Below the pieces are notes generated by a model. That model did no database searches. It saw only the letters and a program-made list of their open reading frames with translations, and was not told the DNA's origin. This document shows positions 42,896 through 54,949 of a DNA stretch of 64,000 nt, one piece after another. The position numbers and the translations under genes were made by a program. How positions within the stretch are numbered: position 1 is the first letter of the stretch; the number at the start of each line of letters is the position of its first letter. The stretch spans positions 17,707,362 through 17,771,361 of the forward strand of contig NC_060061.1 of the NCBI RefSeq assembly GCF_020283565.1, written 5' to 3'. This DNA comes from Trifolium pratense (lineage: Eukaryota > Streptophyta > Magnoliopsida > Fabales > Fabaceae).

Positions 42896-43708
42896 TTTTT
42901 TTTTTTAGATAATCAAAAATTTATTATAAGGGAGTACAAAAGGGTACTCAAATCCTTACAACAAAGAGCACTAAACTAAGTGCTCAGAATACAAGACATA
43001 GGATTTAAACACCAAAAAGGAAAAGGAGTACAAGTCCTACGCCCATACCGACTAGTGAACCATAACCAAGAATGAAGTTTGATTGTCTCCAATAACGGCA
43101 AAACATTCGGAATATTGCCCTTAAAAATTACTTTATTGCGAAGATTCTAAATATTCCAAGTGGTTGTCAACCATACCAAGTACCGGACACGACCTTTGTC
43201 TTTCATTTTGAACAAATCACCGAATAAAAGAAAGTGATCTCTACCTTCGACTCCGATTTGTAACGATGTCCCTAACCAAGATAAAATTTTGTTCCATACT
43301 CCCTTACTAAAAGAACATAAAAAGAAAAGATGTTTTTCGTCCTCAACTTGTTGAAAACAAAAGACGCATGATAATTCATGAAGATTAGTCAAAATACCAC
43401 GATGATGAAGAGCTGCTCTAGTTGGTAATATGTTTAATAATAACCTCCAACCGAAAACATTTACTTTCGAAGGAACATCCGACTTCCAAAGGTGCTGAAT
43501 GGCCTCAAGCACATGAGTATCTTGAAGCTCTCCCTGCCGCAGGTCTAATAAATACGTGTAACAGGATTTAACCGTGAACAATCCATTCGAATCCGGAATC
43601 CAGCGCCACTGATCGTGATTATTGTTGTGAAGGTAAAAACCATCGAACAGACCTTGTAATTCAGTAAGCTGCCGAGCTTCGTTCACACTCAACGATTCAG
43701 TAAGCTAG
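42896..43708 (-). mobile_element. 5'-truncated LINE inserted in the promoter of P450 gene A
   Basis: Exact 10-bp duplications CTACCCTACT (42886-42895 and 43709-43718) flank an 813-bp insert whose minus strand ends in poly(A). It encodes the C-terminal part of a LINE reverse transcriptase ORF (43147 up to the truncated end near 43700), including the zf-RVT zinc region (SKVNVFGWRLLLNILPTRAA, then CVFCFQQVEDEKHLFFLCSF). Uninterrupted over about 180 codons, so a rather young insertion. Confidence 0.9.
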
Positions 43709-43718
43709 CTACCCTACT

Positions 43719-44430
43719 GATCGGCAATGTCGGCTGAGAAGACTGTACACATGCATGCCTTAGTTACTTAATGGAGTTTTATTTAATTAATTTTATTTTC
43801 AAACTTGTACATTTTATTTATTGATAATCGATATTATTTTTATAATTTTATTTGTCAAAAGAGTAAATGAATTATTATTATTTTTTGAATATTTATAAAA
43901 AATTGTAGAAAAAAGAGATAGAGGCAGTAATTTTTTTTTGGCTTTCACCACTAGTTTAATATGGTTCGGAGGTTAGTTCTGGAATAAAGTGGTTTCAGCC
44001 CCTCCTGATCGCAGTTGTGGAGGTTCGAGTCATGATCCTCCTTACCAAGTTTAGCGTTAATCACTATTGAACCAACTAACGATCGTCGGAGGTAGTAACA
44101 TTTACTTCTCCACATATAATTTTATATTTATAATGAAATTAATATGTACATGCATCTTAAGTGATTTGAAAGTACATACACAACTCTCAGAGTTTGGGAC
44201 CTATCTACCACGACTTTAGTGAATTATAAGATCCAACTCACTCAACTTTCTTTATTTTGTATTTTATGGGTAAATATTTTTAATTATGACCACAATAAAT
44301 ATTTTTATTTATTTTAGCATTAATATTTTTAATGTCATAACAAAAACATGCTACATTCGAATATAGACCACCTTCACAAGTAGTCCATCGTACATAAGCG
44401 TTTAAAAATATTTAAAATTTTAACGATAAC
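43719..44430. other. Spacer with dispersed repeat copy 2
   Basis: AT-rich. About 43950-44098 resembles 17626-17783 (GGTTAGTTCTGG, AAGTGGTTTCAGCCCCTCC, TTAATCACTATTGAACCAAC). The original upstream promoter of gene A, displaced by the LINE, should start at 43719. No gene seen. Confidence 0.5.
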
Positions 44431-44700
44431 CACTACAAGAAAAATCGTATTTACTGACAAAATTTACTGAGAGCTTTAGCCCTCAATAATAACCGAGGGT
44501 CTAAACCCTCAACATATAAAAAAAAAACCCTCACAATCAAATAAAAAAAGAACATTTAAGATAGTGGGAGCCGTTGCAAAAAAAGTTAACTTTATACTTA
44601 TTGACGGTTTGAGTCTCCAATAAATTTTTATGTTTAAAAACAAAATGATAAATAGTTGGTGGTGGCCTAAACCATCAATAATTTTGTTTTTTTTTATTTT
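44431..44700 (+). mobile_element. Isolated CACTA terminal segment
   Basis: Starts CACTACAAGAAAAATCG, a typical CACTA terminus, followed by repeated (A)CCCTCA and TTGAGGG-type half-sites and a later TTGACGGTTTGAG. No mate found, so it is a truncated or deleted copy. Confidence 0.6.
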
Positions 44701-45540
44701 ACAATTATTCAGACCATAACAACAAATCTTCCTCTATTGATCATTCCTATACACAAGCTTGCTTCCAACATGCATGCATCTTACCAACGCACAATTATTG
44801 GGTTCACAGACGCCAATAGACTGCTAATAAATGTTAATTGTGTGGCCGTTTTAGCCACTTTTAAAGGGCTTTTGGCCGCTAGTTGACATATGTTATTGTT
44901 TGAAAGTATGGGTATAACTACTCCTAGATTAATCTCGTTGTAGTTGTCTTTTCTTTTCGGGCGTTAGCCCGCATGTCTATAAAAAAAAGAAAGTATAAAT
45001 AATTGGTCATTGTTATTTTTAATTTTTTATGATTGAGATAATGACATAATTGATACCGATTCAATTAAAACATAGAAAAATAAACATGTAACTCGTATTG
45101 AATTGAAACAAATCGTGCCACTATTTTAATCGTAAAGACGATGAAAGTCGTAAATGTTTACTCTAAAAAGAATGATAAAGTGATTTTTTTTCATTAGTTA
45201 TTGAGTAAATAAATACTCTCAAATTATAATAAGCCCCACCTATAGTTTATACTGTCCTCAAATTTAACACAATTATTTTGCATAATTAATTGTCCTCAAG
45301 TTTAACACTATTTACATTATTTATTGTCCTCAAGTTTAATACTATTTGCTTTGTCAAAAAAAAAAGTTTAATACTATTCGCATATAGTTCATAGTTGTAC
45401 TCCGTGCATGCATTTGAACTATTTTTAGGTTTTTTACTTTATCGATTTTTAAATTTCAAATTAATATTTTCAAAAGTAATAAAGAGATCACTCCCTAAAT
45501 ATATTGACTATTTGAGATAAAGACAGCAAAGTTGGATAAC
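44701..45540. other. Spacer downstream of P450 gene B
   Basis: No gene. It contains repeated TTGTCCTCAAGTTTAACAC units (about 45240-45345) shared with 37985-38080, and the micro-insert at 45347. Confidence 0.45.
45347..45365 (+). mobile_element. Micro-retroposon: TGCTTTGTC + A10
   Basis: A 19-bp insert between exact copies of GTTTAATACTATT (45334-45346 and 45366-45378), 13 bp or more given flanking A bases. Confidence 0.75.
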
Positions 45541-46252
45541 AAAATAAAGCCAAATGTCCTTTTGGTGCAAAATAAATGATCTAATGGTGAATTTAGTAGA
45601 ATTACAATATGCCACTACCATGTATTTTGACTAAAAATTTGGGTAGACAACCGTGGAGTCAGAATGACTTCAAGTGGAGAGGCTTTGATGGTAGTGAGGC
45701 CATTTTGTTCAGCCATATCAACTGGTCCTTCATTTGGAGTCACTATATCAAATCCATGCAATAAAGTAGCGAGTGTTATTTGCATAAGTTGAAGACCAAA
45801 TGAAACTCCGGGGCACATTCTTCTACTCAAACCAAATGGATATCAATTCAAAATGGTGACCCTTGACATCAACATCCTTGTGAGTTGTGAGAAATCTCAT
45901 TGGTCGAAACTCCAAAGGATCCAAATATAACATTGGATCTCGTTGAAGTTTCGAAACGTTGGTTAAAAGACGCGTCCCAACAGGCACATGGTATCCACCA
46001 ACAGTATAACCTTCAATGGACTCATGAGGAATATTGAGTGGTGTGGCTGGATACAAACGCAATGTTTCCTTGATAATGACTTGGAGATACTTCAACTTTG
46101 TCAAATCTATTTTTATTGTCATATTTTCCTTACCAATTTGTGTATCTAGTTATTGAATGACCTTGTTTAAGACTTCACACAGTTGTTGAGAATTAAAGAA
46201 AGAGTCCAAGTCAATGTTTCTGATGTTGTGTCCGTGCCTGCTATAATTAGTG

Positions 46253-48324
46253 CTGCAAAATAGTTGAATAATTTGCCATTATTGCACATTCTATAAATAA
46301 AATTGAGATGGAGGAAATGTCTATTAATTAAAGTGGTATTGACCATTTTATAATATTTTTGGTGAACGTTGAACTTTATACTTTGCTATTACAAGGTTAA
46401 ATTCTTGTCATCGAGCTCAAATGTGAAAAATAACAGATGAGAACATCACTATCCTATTTTATCAATTTAATTAGTTCAGACAATTGAAATTTATTTTGCT
46501 GGTTAGTTAGAGGGGTGTCAATTTAGTTGAGATATAAGCTTTATCAACTAAGCTTTGTCTTTCTATTTATCAATTTAATTAGTTCAGACAATTGAAATTT
46601 ATTCTGTTTTCTTTATCTCCATCTTGTTGTGTAACGTCTCAAAATGAATAAAAATAAATTTGCAAATAAATACTACAGTTCAAAAATATTTATGAAACAT
46701 TAATTCACGCAAGTTGAAATTGATTTTCAGTCAATAAATAAAGTTCATATAGAATCTTAATAAGATATTATAAAGGTCAGAAAGGTAATTAACTTAAAAT
46801 ATTTTTAATACGATTTTTGGAAAAAAGAGAGTTAAAAATAGCCTTTATTATTGAAAAACAATTAAGGAATTATAGTCCATATTTAAAGTAAGTAAAATAT
46901 ATTTATTTGAGTGTTTTAAAATAGCGTAATGTTTTTCAATGTTGTTAAAATCGTAAGTTTTAACAAAATATACAATATTTCTGCTATTGAAAATAAATAT
47001 TTTATTGTATATTTTATTTTATAAATATGATTTTTGGGGGCTTCTACGATACATTCAAATGTATCGGTACTTTAAGTCAGTAAAATTGATAAATTATCAA
47101 TTAAAAAATTATTAGTCGATTATTGTATGTTAGAAATAATAATATTACAAGAAAAAACACAATTTCATTGTTTATAAGCGTTACAATAATTTTTTTAACA
47201 TTTTTTTTTAAAAATTCAATATTGACTATAATTTATGATGAATAAAAATTTAAAAAATATCAAATTTTATATTTTTGACAATTTTGATGAATACTATTTG
47301 GTTATTATAATTATTTTAATATATGGAAAATAATTTTTTTTAAAAAAATATTCATTTACTTATTAATTTAATGGTCTAATATACCAGTATATTAAAACTA
47401 TCATATGTACCGTATAATTTCTCATGATTTTTTATATAAGGATGAATTAAAAACACAAAGTAATTTACATTTTTTTTACCGGAGATAATTTAAAATTCTG
47501 AAAAAGGACAATACACAAAAAGCCATCCTATCATCCTATCCTACCAAGGCGTAAAGAGTAAAGACACATTTACAGAAAACCACAAGGTCGGAAGAACACT
47601 CTAGACTTAGATAGTTAGATAGATAAGTTCACCACCAAAGAAAAGGAATATAACAATTTTTTAAATGAAGAATAGTGTTTGAAATTTGAATAGTTGCAAA
47701 TTGAATTCATATAATTGGTATGTTTTGTTATATTTGTTTTCTTCTCAAGTGGTTAGAAATTTATCTTTTAAAATAAATAAGTAGTTTAAATTTTGGCCTC
47801 TATATAAAATATAGTGTATTTACCAACTGAATTATTTTTATCGGACAATTTTGTTATATTTTAAAATGAATTAAAATTGATTTTAGAGATGTAAATTGAT
47901 TTTGACACATGAAATAATTTTTGAATAGAAATAATTTTGTCTTGAGTTTGGCAAGCATGCCCTTATGATTTGTGTAATTTTCTTTCCTCTCATTTTTTTT
48001 CAATATATAGAACCAAATGTACCGTTAAAGTTTTGAATTCTAGACCTCTATTTTTTCTCATAAGCGTGATTTCTAAAATTAAAATTATTGTTTAATTCAC
48101 TTTACATATTGAAATTTAAACTTTCATATTGAAATTATCATTGAATTCACTTTTTACATAAAAGTATCTATCAGACATAAATTATGTTATATTCAATTTA
48201 CTAACCAAAAACAATTTACTAATATGTTTTTCAAAATATAAAAAATATTTTTTCGATACAAAATTGTCCGGAGAAAATGTTTTTGAATAGTTGAACCAGT
48301 AGAAAATGGTTGCAAGTGACTTAC
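46253..48324 (-). other. Intron of P450 gene B
   Basis: About 2.07 kb, against 0.9 kb in A. The segment 47511-47690 matches 41097-41270 of gene A's intron (AAGGACAATACACA, GAAAACCACAAGG, GAACACTCTAGA). The remainder, about 46440-47500, is AT-rich extra sequence not recognised. Confidence 0.6.
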
Positions 48325-49094
48325 TAGACAAGTAGCTTTGATTGCGGTCTCGGAATCACGGCCATCCAAATCATGATCATCAACTGTGGAAATGAGTATA
48401 TCCATGAAGTCAAGTTCGCCGTCAAAGTTCCTATGATGTTTGTGTTGATCGAGCAAACCACTAACAAATTCATCCAACTCTTTCGCCGTTTTCTTCATCT
48501 CCTTCTCTTTTCCATCCAAATCCAACCATCTCAAATACGACAACGTGTCACATATAACAAACGAACTAGTAAGATCAAACAAGTCCCTAAGTGATTTTCT
48601 AACCCGTTGATTCTCTTCATCATCACCATCAAAATGTTTTCCCAAAACCGTTCTAAACATAACATTTATAGCTATATCCCCAAACCATTTTTCATTTATG
48701 TAATTGCCCTTTCAGGATTACCCTCGTTCTTCATCTTCTGCCAAAAATCATAACTACCTTTCATTGCTATTTCCACCTCAGATTCCATCATGTGTTTAAG
48801 CATTATCTCTATCCGTTGAGTGGAGAGAACGTGGACGGTGGCAATCTTGCGCATGGTGCGCCAAAAAAAACCATTGGGACTGAAACCAAACATGGAAAAG
48901 TTATGGCCTAGAATTTCAAAGGCTACAAATTTAGGACGTGAAGCAAAAGCTCTATCATTTATGGTGAAACACTGTTTTGCCATTTCGTAACTGCTTATAA
49001 CTAAAGTTCGATGAACACCTAAACGTAAGGTGAAGATTGGTCCGTATTTATCGGCTAAATTCCCCAAGACGACGTGAGGTGGTTGGGAGCCAGT

Positions 49095-50205
49095 CAGGAG
49101 CAGACCCAGCTACAAATTTCTAGTGGGGCTAAAAAAATTTAGACATTACAATTTTTTTTCATCTTGATAATAATTCAGTTAAACAACAAACAATATGTGA
49201 AATTACTACTAATACAATATATATATATATCCAAAAAAAAGAACAACAAACCAACGAACCAGAAACTATTTATTCAAAAAAAGAAACCAATAAACTATAT
49301 TTAAAAACCACAAAATTTCTATTCGAAAAAAAAAAACTATAATTAATTGAATATATGTTAAATCATGCATATCACTTGTTTAACTCAATCAGCTTATAAC
49401 TTATTAATTTTTATTCCAATTTTACCCGTATTATCTTACTTGAAAAAAATTAAATATATTAAACATTTTTTTTATATCATATTATATTTATATGCTAGTT
49501 CAATTGCTAATTTTACCCAATCCTCTAAATTCAATTAGTTGTCCACTATTTTTTGACAAAAAACTCAAAGTTGATTTTTATAAAATTAAAGGCTTAATTA
49601 CATATTTGGTCCCTTATATTTATTTTAGGTTTCAATTTGGTCCCCTATCTTTAAAAAGTTTCAATTTGGTCTTTTCGTCAATTTTTTGTTTAAATAGTGA
49701 CATATCTAATGAATTTGCGCACATGAACCACTTAGGAGAGTACTATGTGAAATTTTAAAAGAAATTAACTCAAAATTTAACTCAAAATTTAACGAAAAGG
49801 ACCAACTTATGTTGAGATCAATAACATAAGGGATCAACTTGAAAGTTTTTAAACTTAAGGGACTAAATTGAAACCTAAAATAAACATAAGGACTAAATAT
49901 GCAATTAAGCCAAAACTAAATTATATAACTTAAAATAATACTTCATGTATAACCAAAAACTTGAAATCATCAACAATAGACTATGAAAACTAATATTTGC
50001 ACTAAAAATTAAACTAATATGTATACGAGATACTTACAGTTATCAATAATAAACTCTAAACTAATATTTACATTAATATTTGTACGAATATGTATATAAA
50101 ATAACTTAAAATTATTTATAAAATTTTTATTTTTTATTTTTTGAAAAATTTGGGCTGGGCTGGTGTGACTATAGCGACACCAAGCCTTGAACAGGTTCAC
50201 CCCCG
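49095..50205. mobile_element. hAT-like element in exon 1 of P450 gene B
   Basis: Exact 8-bp duplications GAGCCAGT (49087-49094 and 50206-50213) flank an 1111-bp insert with imperfect inverted ends CAGGAGCAGACC and, reversed, CGGGGGTGAACC. No transposase ORF. It carries another MITE at 49591-49911. Confidence 0.8.
49591..49911. mobile_element. MITE (GGCTTAATT family) nested in the hAT-like element
   Basis: Left end GGCTTAATTACATATTTGG and reversed right end GGCTTAATTGCATATTTAG. The arms carry TTTGGTCCC and GGGACTAAATTG words. Same family as 51374-51778. Confidence 0.8.
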
Positions 50206-50410
50206 GAGCCAGTTAAAAGGTGGAGGTGGCCAATTAAAGGCCAAGCACCGCCGACTTCCGACGGTGGTGGTGGTGGTGGTGGAGTGTCTTTGAAGCTACA
50301 TCGTTACTATTGTTGCTTCTGCGTAGACAATAAAGAATGAAGAGAAACAACAACGTGGCGCATATGGTAAATGGCAGGGTTGATGGTGAGAGCAAATTAT
50401 TATTAATCAT

Positions 50411-51373
50411 ATTTTGGATGGTATTCTGTTCTGTTGTGGTTTGGTTGGTTGGTTTTACTCTGTTTTTGGTTCTGTTTTGTGTGGCGGCTATTTAGATTTT
50501 GATATGGCTTATTTTTGCCAATTAATTAAGCTCTCGTAGCACTTATAGTTAGCAGTAGCTGGTTTCCAATTTGTTTTGTGAGTGGTAGGTAGGGATTGGT
50601 GTTGGTTGAAAATAGTATTAGACTATTAGTAGTGTTGTTTGTGGTATTGTACTATTTAGAGAGCTATGTTATGTAACACAATTTTGAGGTGCCTTATATA
50701 AACACAAAAAAGTTGGATAAAAATACAATACATTTTTTCTCCACTCACAGCACGGATATCGAGGCTTATAACAAATATTAGAAAAAGCAAAAAATGTAGT
50801 TTTGTTGTATTTTTGTTAAAAATTTGTGTTTAAATAACATTTTTCCACAATTTTATAGGCGTTGGATTTTTAGCGCAGTGGTTTGTATTTTCTGCTCCTA
50901 CGACTTGTGCTTGTCGGTTCAAAAGAAGAAGACAAATATAAATAATAATCGGGCAGAGAAGAAGAGTCTGAATTTTGCTTCATTTATCGATCCTCCCGTT
51001 TTTTTATAGAGAATACTTTGAATTTTTTAGGTTTTATTCCAAAATTAACTCTTGATTATAATGGAAAATATGTTTCTCTAATTAAAGCAACAACATTGAA
51101 ATAAATAATTTGATTTTATTTGATAAAAGTATAAATAGAATTATGTATTTATGACAATCAACATGTTTTTATCTCATTTGCTTTCGACATTGTTGACTTT
51201 TTAGCACCAGAAGCTGTGGATCTCTTCAGGAGAGTTCAAAGTAATATTATATCTCATAGGTCAATGAATGTAGTTTTTAAGATATTTGATTTTGCCATCC
51301 AAAAAAGTATAGCGTACAGTTTATTGTCAGTCTATCTTTCATCCATGTTTAATTATCTTTGATATATATAATA
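50411..51373. other. Upstream region of P450 gene B
   Basis: The segment from about 50858 (AGGCGTTGGATTTTTAG, CAGTGGTTTG, GAGAAGAAGAGT) matches 59087-59140 upstream of gene C, showing that the promoter side was duplicated with the gene. No ORF of interest. Confidence 0.55.
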
Positions 51374-51778
51374 GGCTTAATTAGTCTTTTGGTCCCTTAA
51401 AGATATTTTAGGTTTCACAATGGTCCCTTAAAGAAAAAAAGGTCAGGATTGGTCCCTTAAAGACACATCTGTTTCTCAATTGGTCCTTTCCGTTAATTTT
51501 TACAAAAAACGTTAGTTTTAGTAGACTGAATTGTGGATGTCATTAAGTGTAAGTGGTCCACCAAAAACCTTATTAATTTTTAAAATTTTAACCATTGGAA
51601 CTTTTTGTTATATTTGGAGTTAAAATTTAACGAAAATGACCAATATGGCAAAAATATATGTCTTTAAGAGACCAATCCGGGCCTTTTTTTCTTTAAGGGA
51701 CCAATCTGGACCTTTTTTCTTTAAGGGATCATTGTAAAACCTAAAATGTCTTTAAGGGACCAATAGACTAATTAAGCC
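51374..51778. mobile_element. MITE of the GGCTTAATT family
   Basis: Left GGCTTAATTAGTCTTTTGG and reversed right GGCTTAATTAGTCTATTGG pair; repeated GGTCCCTTAAAGA units occur in both arms. 405 bp, non-coding. Confidence 0.85.
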
Positions 51779-53030
51779 TATATAATATTAGAATTTGCCA
51801 AAAAAAAAATACAAAATAAATTTAAAGAGTGTTTCTTATAAAAATAACAAACAAAAAATTCAAAATGTTCTTTATAAGGATTAAAGAAAGTATCTATTTA
51901 TAAAAGAAATGTTAAATATATATATTCGTCTCTAAAATATTTCAAGTTTCACTTTTAAGTTTTAATCTCAAAATATTTTCTTTAAATAATGGTGTCTCAT
52001 AAATTTTCAATCAACAAAAATGGTTTTCGCTGTCAAATGCCCTTAAGAGAGACTAACGTGGCACAATGATGTGGACATTTTTAATGACTGTATCTGTATA
52101 ATTTAAATTTTTTTTAAAAAATAAAACAGAAAATGAGAGGAATTAAAAAAAAGAAGAAGAAGAGTGGCATTCAACTTCATTTCCATTTTCATTTTGTTGG
52201 TATTTTTCTTTAAATCTTTTAATTCCATTGCAAGTGCAACAACATCCACAACATCTTTATTAATTCCACCATCATTATTATTCTCATGTTCAATGTTCAG
52301 CTCTTGTTAGATACTATGAGTAATAGCTAGGTTAATAGGTTAAGATTAAAATAGATTTCATATTAATTAAATATATCAAGGACAAAGACGGTATTATTAT
52401 TAAACTAAGGAACAAAACTATTTTATAAAATTCTGTCATTGTAATCGATTCGTTCATACTCGCCCATAAAGATAAAAAGGGAGTAAGGATTCAAGAACTA
52501 CGGAAATTCAAGAAATAATGTATCTAGACTAAATCAAGACTGTGAATCACTAGCTGCGTATCCTATATGTCTCTGGTTGCGTCTTCTATACTTTTCTAAT
52601 ATGTATGAGAAGTATCGCAAATGTGTCTAATATTTTGTTTATGAAAAATAAAATTTAATTATCGAATACTTTTTTGATATGTATCGTGAAAAATAACATA
52701 CACGTATTGATGTTAGATACGTATTTGATGTGATACTTGAGCAAGTTTGGAATATAAAAATTCTGAAAATTAAAAAATCACATGCTAAACTAGAAGCACC
52801 AGAACACAAATCTTGCTTTTATTTACAACGAGTATATTTTGAAATTTTAATTTAATATTTAAGTTAAATGTACTAATAATAACATGAAGAACACACTTGC
52901 CAAACAAAGGGCAACACACCGCCAAAGCCAACATCACACAAAACACTAGTACTTCCAAAGCCAACAAACAAGAAACACCTCAAACAATACTAGAAATGAC
53001 GACAACCAATCCCCAATAAATTGGATAACA
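51779..53030. other. Spacer between B and C, part of the duplicated unit
   Basis: About 52309-52460 (GATACTATGAGTAATA, ACTAAGGAACAAAACTA, ATAAAATTCTGTCAT) matches 59963-60110. About 52775-53030 matches the 3' flank of gene A at 39715-40190 apart from the MITE there. No gene. Confidence 0.6.
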
Positions 53031-53106
53031 AAATAAAGCCAAATGTCCTTTTGGTGCAAAATAAATGATCTAATGGTGAATTTATTAGAAATACAATATG
53101 CCACAA

Positions 53107-53975
53107 TCATGTATTTTGACTAAAACCTTGGGTAGACAAACGTGGAGTGAGAATGACTTCAAGTGGAGAGGCTTTGATAGTAGTGAGGCCGTTTTGTTCA
53201 GCCATATCAACTGGTCCTTCATTTGGAGTAATTATATCAAATCTATGTAACAAAGTAGCGAGTGTTATTTGCATAAGTTGAATACCAAATGAGATTCCGG
53301 GACACATTCTTCTACCCGAACCAAATGGAATCAATTCAAAATGTTGACCTTTGACATCAACATCCTTGTGAGTTGTGAGAAATCTCTCTGGTCGAAACTC
53401 CAACGGATCTATATATAATATTGGATCTCGTTGAAGTTTCGAAACATTGGTTAAAAGACGCGTCCCGGAAGGCACATGGTATCCACCAACAGTACAATCT
53501 TCAATGGACTCATGAGGAATATTGAGTGGTGCGGCTGGGTACAAACGCAATGTTTCCTTGATAATGGCTTGAATATAATTCAATTTTGTCAAATATGTTT
53601 TTATTGTCATATTTTCCGTACCAATATGTGTATCTAATTCTTGAATAGCTTTATTTAAGACTTCACGGTTGTTGAGAAGTAAAGAGAGAGTCCAAGTCAA
53701 TGTTCCTGATGTTGTGTCTGTGCCTGCTAGAATTAGTGTCTGCAAAAAAGTAGAATAATTTTCCATGATTACACATTTTATAAATAAAATTGGGATGGAG
53801 GAAATGTTTATTAATTAAATTGGTATATATTGACCATTTTATAATGGTCCTTGATGAAATTTGAACTTTATACCTTACGGTTACAAGGTTAAATTGAGAG
53901 TTATTATTTAAAAACAATTAAGGAACTATACTCTATATTTAAAGTAAGAAAAATATGTTTTAAAAAAATAAAGTA

Positions 53976-54061
<86 letters not shown>

Positions 54062-54868
54062 TTAGGATCCGTTGACACCAGGTGTTAAACTTTAATTTGA
54101 CACCAAATCTCAACCGTCTATTTCTTTTAATCAAAGGCTAATAATAGTTTCCTATATTAACTCATGTGTGTATCTATTTAGGAGATTCCTTATTTTTAGG
54201 TTGCATAAAAATTTGATTTGTTGTTTTACCAAAAAAAATTTGATAAGCGTTCTACCAAAAAAATAATAATTTTTTTTTTCTACAAAAAAAAAAAATTGAT
54301 TTGCTGTTCTACAAAAATAAATTGTTGTTATCCCCATCATTACTATTCTCCTTGCGTTTTCATTCTCCTTTGCTTAACTGTCAATGTCAATTGCAAACTA
54401 TGCACATAAACAACCTACTACCAAACTCAATTTAATTAAAATTGTTTTCTATACTAAAACCGATAAAATTGAATTTTTATACCCATATATACCATGATTG
54501 ATGATTCATATATGTACTTGCTTTCAATGATTTATAACCTATATGTCCAATAGATTCATAAACTCAATTCATACACCATGAGAATGAAAACGTAAAGGGG
54601 AATAGTAATGTTTGGGGTGATTGAATAACAATAAATCAATTTGTTTTCTAGAGCAACAAAATATTATTATTATTATTTTATTTGAACAAATTTTTTTTTT
54701 GTAGAACAACAAATCAAATTTTTATGCAATCTAAAAATAATGAATCTCCTAAATAGATACACACATGAGTTAATATAGGAAACTATTATTAGCCTTTGAT
54801 TAAAAAAAATAGACGGTTGAGATTTGGTGTCAAATTAAAGTTTGACACCTGGTGTCAACGGATCCTAA

Positions 54869-54949
<81 letters not shown>

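Larger units (their letters stand above)
45615..50410 (-). pseudogene. Cytochrome P450, CYP82-like, gene B (broken)
   Basis: Same two-exon plan as A and C. Exon 1 runs 50410-48325 with an 1111-bp hAT-like insertion at 49095-50205; exon 2 runs about 46252-45615. Breaks seen: a His-rich repeat expansion and frameshift in the hinge region just after the N-terminus; the hAT insertion; a stop (ACA TAA ATG) and a lost A near 48693; a missing base at the exon-2 acceptor; a 2-nt gain after LLNN; an in-frame TAG; and a 1-nt gain before the heme site. The heme motif has become FGLSRRMCPG and FRPERF is FRPMRF. The insertion alone need not have been the first lesion. Long stretches remain close to C, so inactivation is fairly recent. 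Confidence 0.9.

Noticed and set aside
53904..54134. ORF with long Tyr-Ile repeats
   Set aside because: Translation of the (TA)n tract; not a protein.
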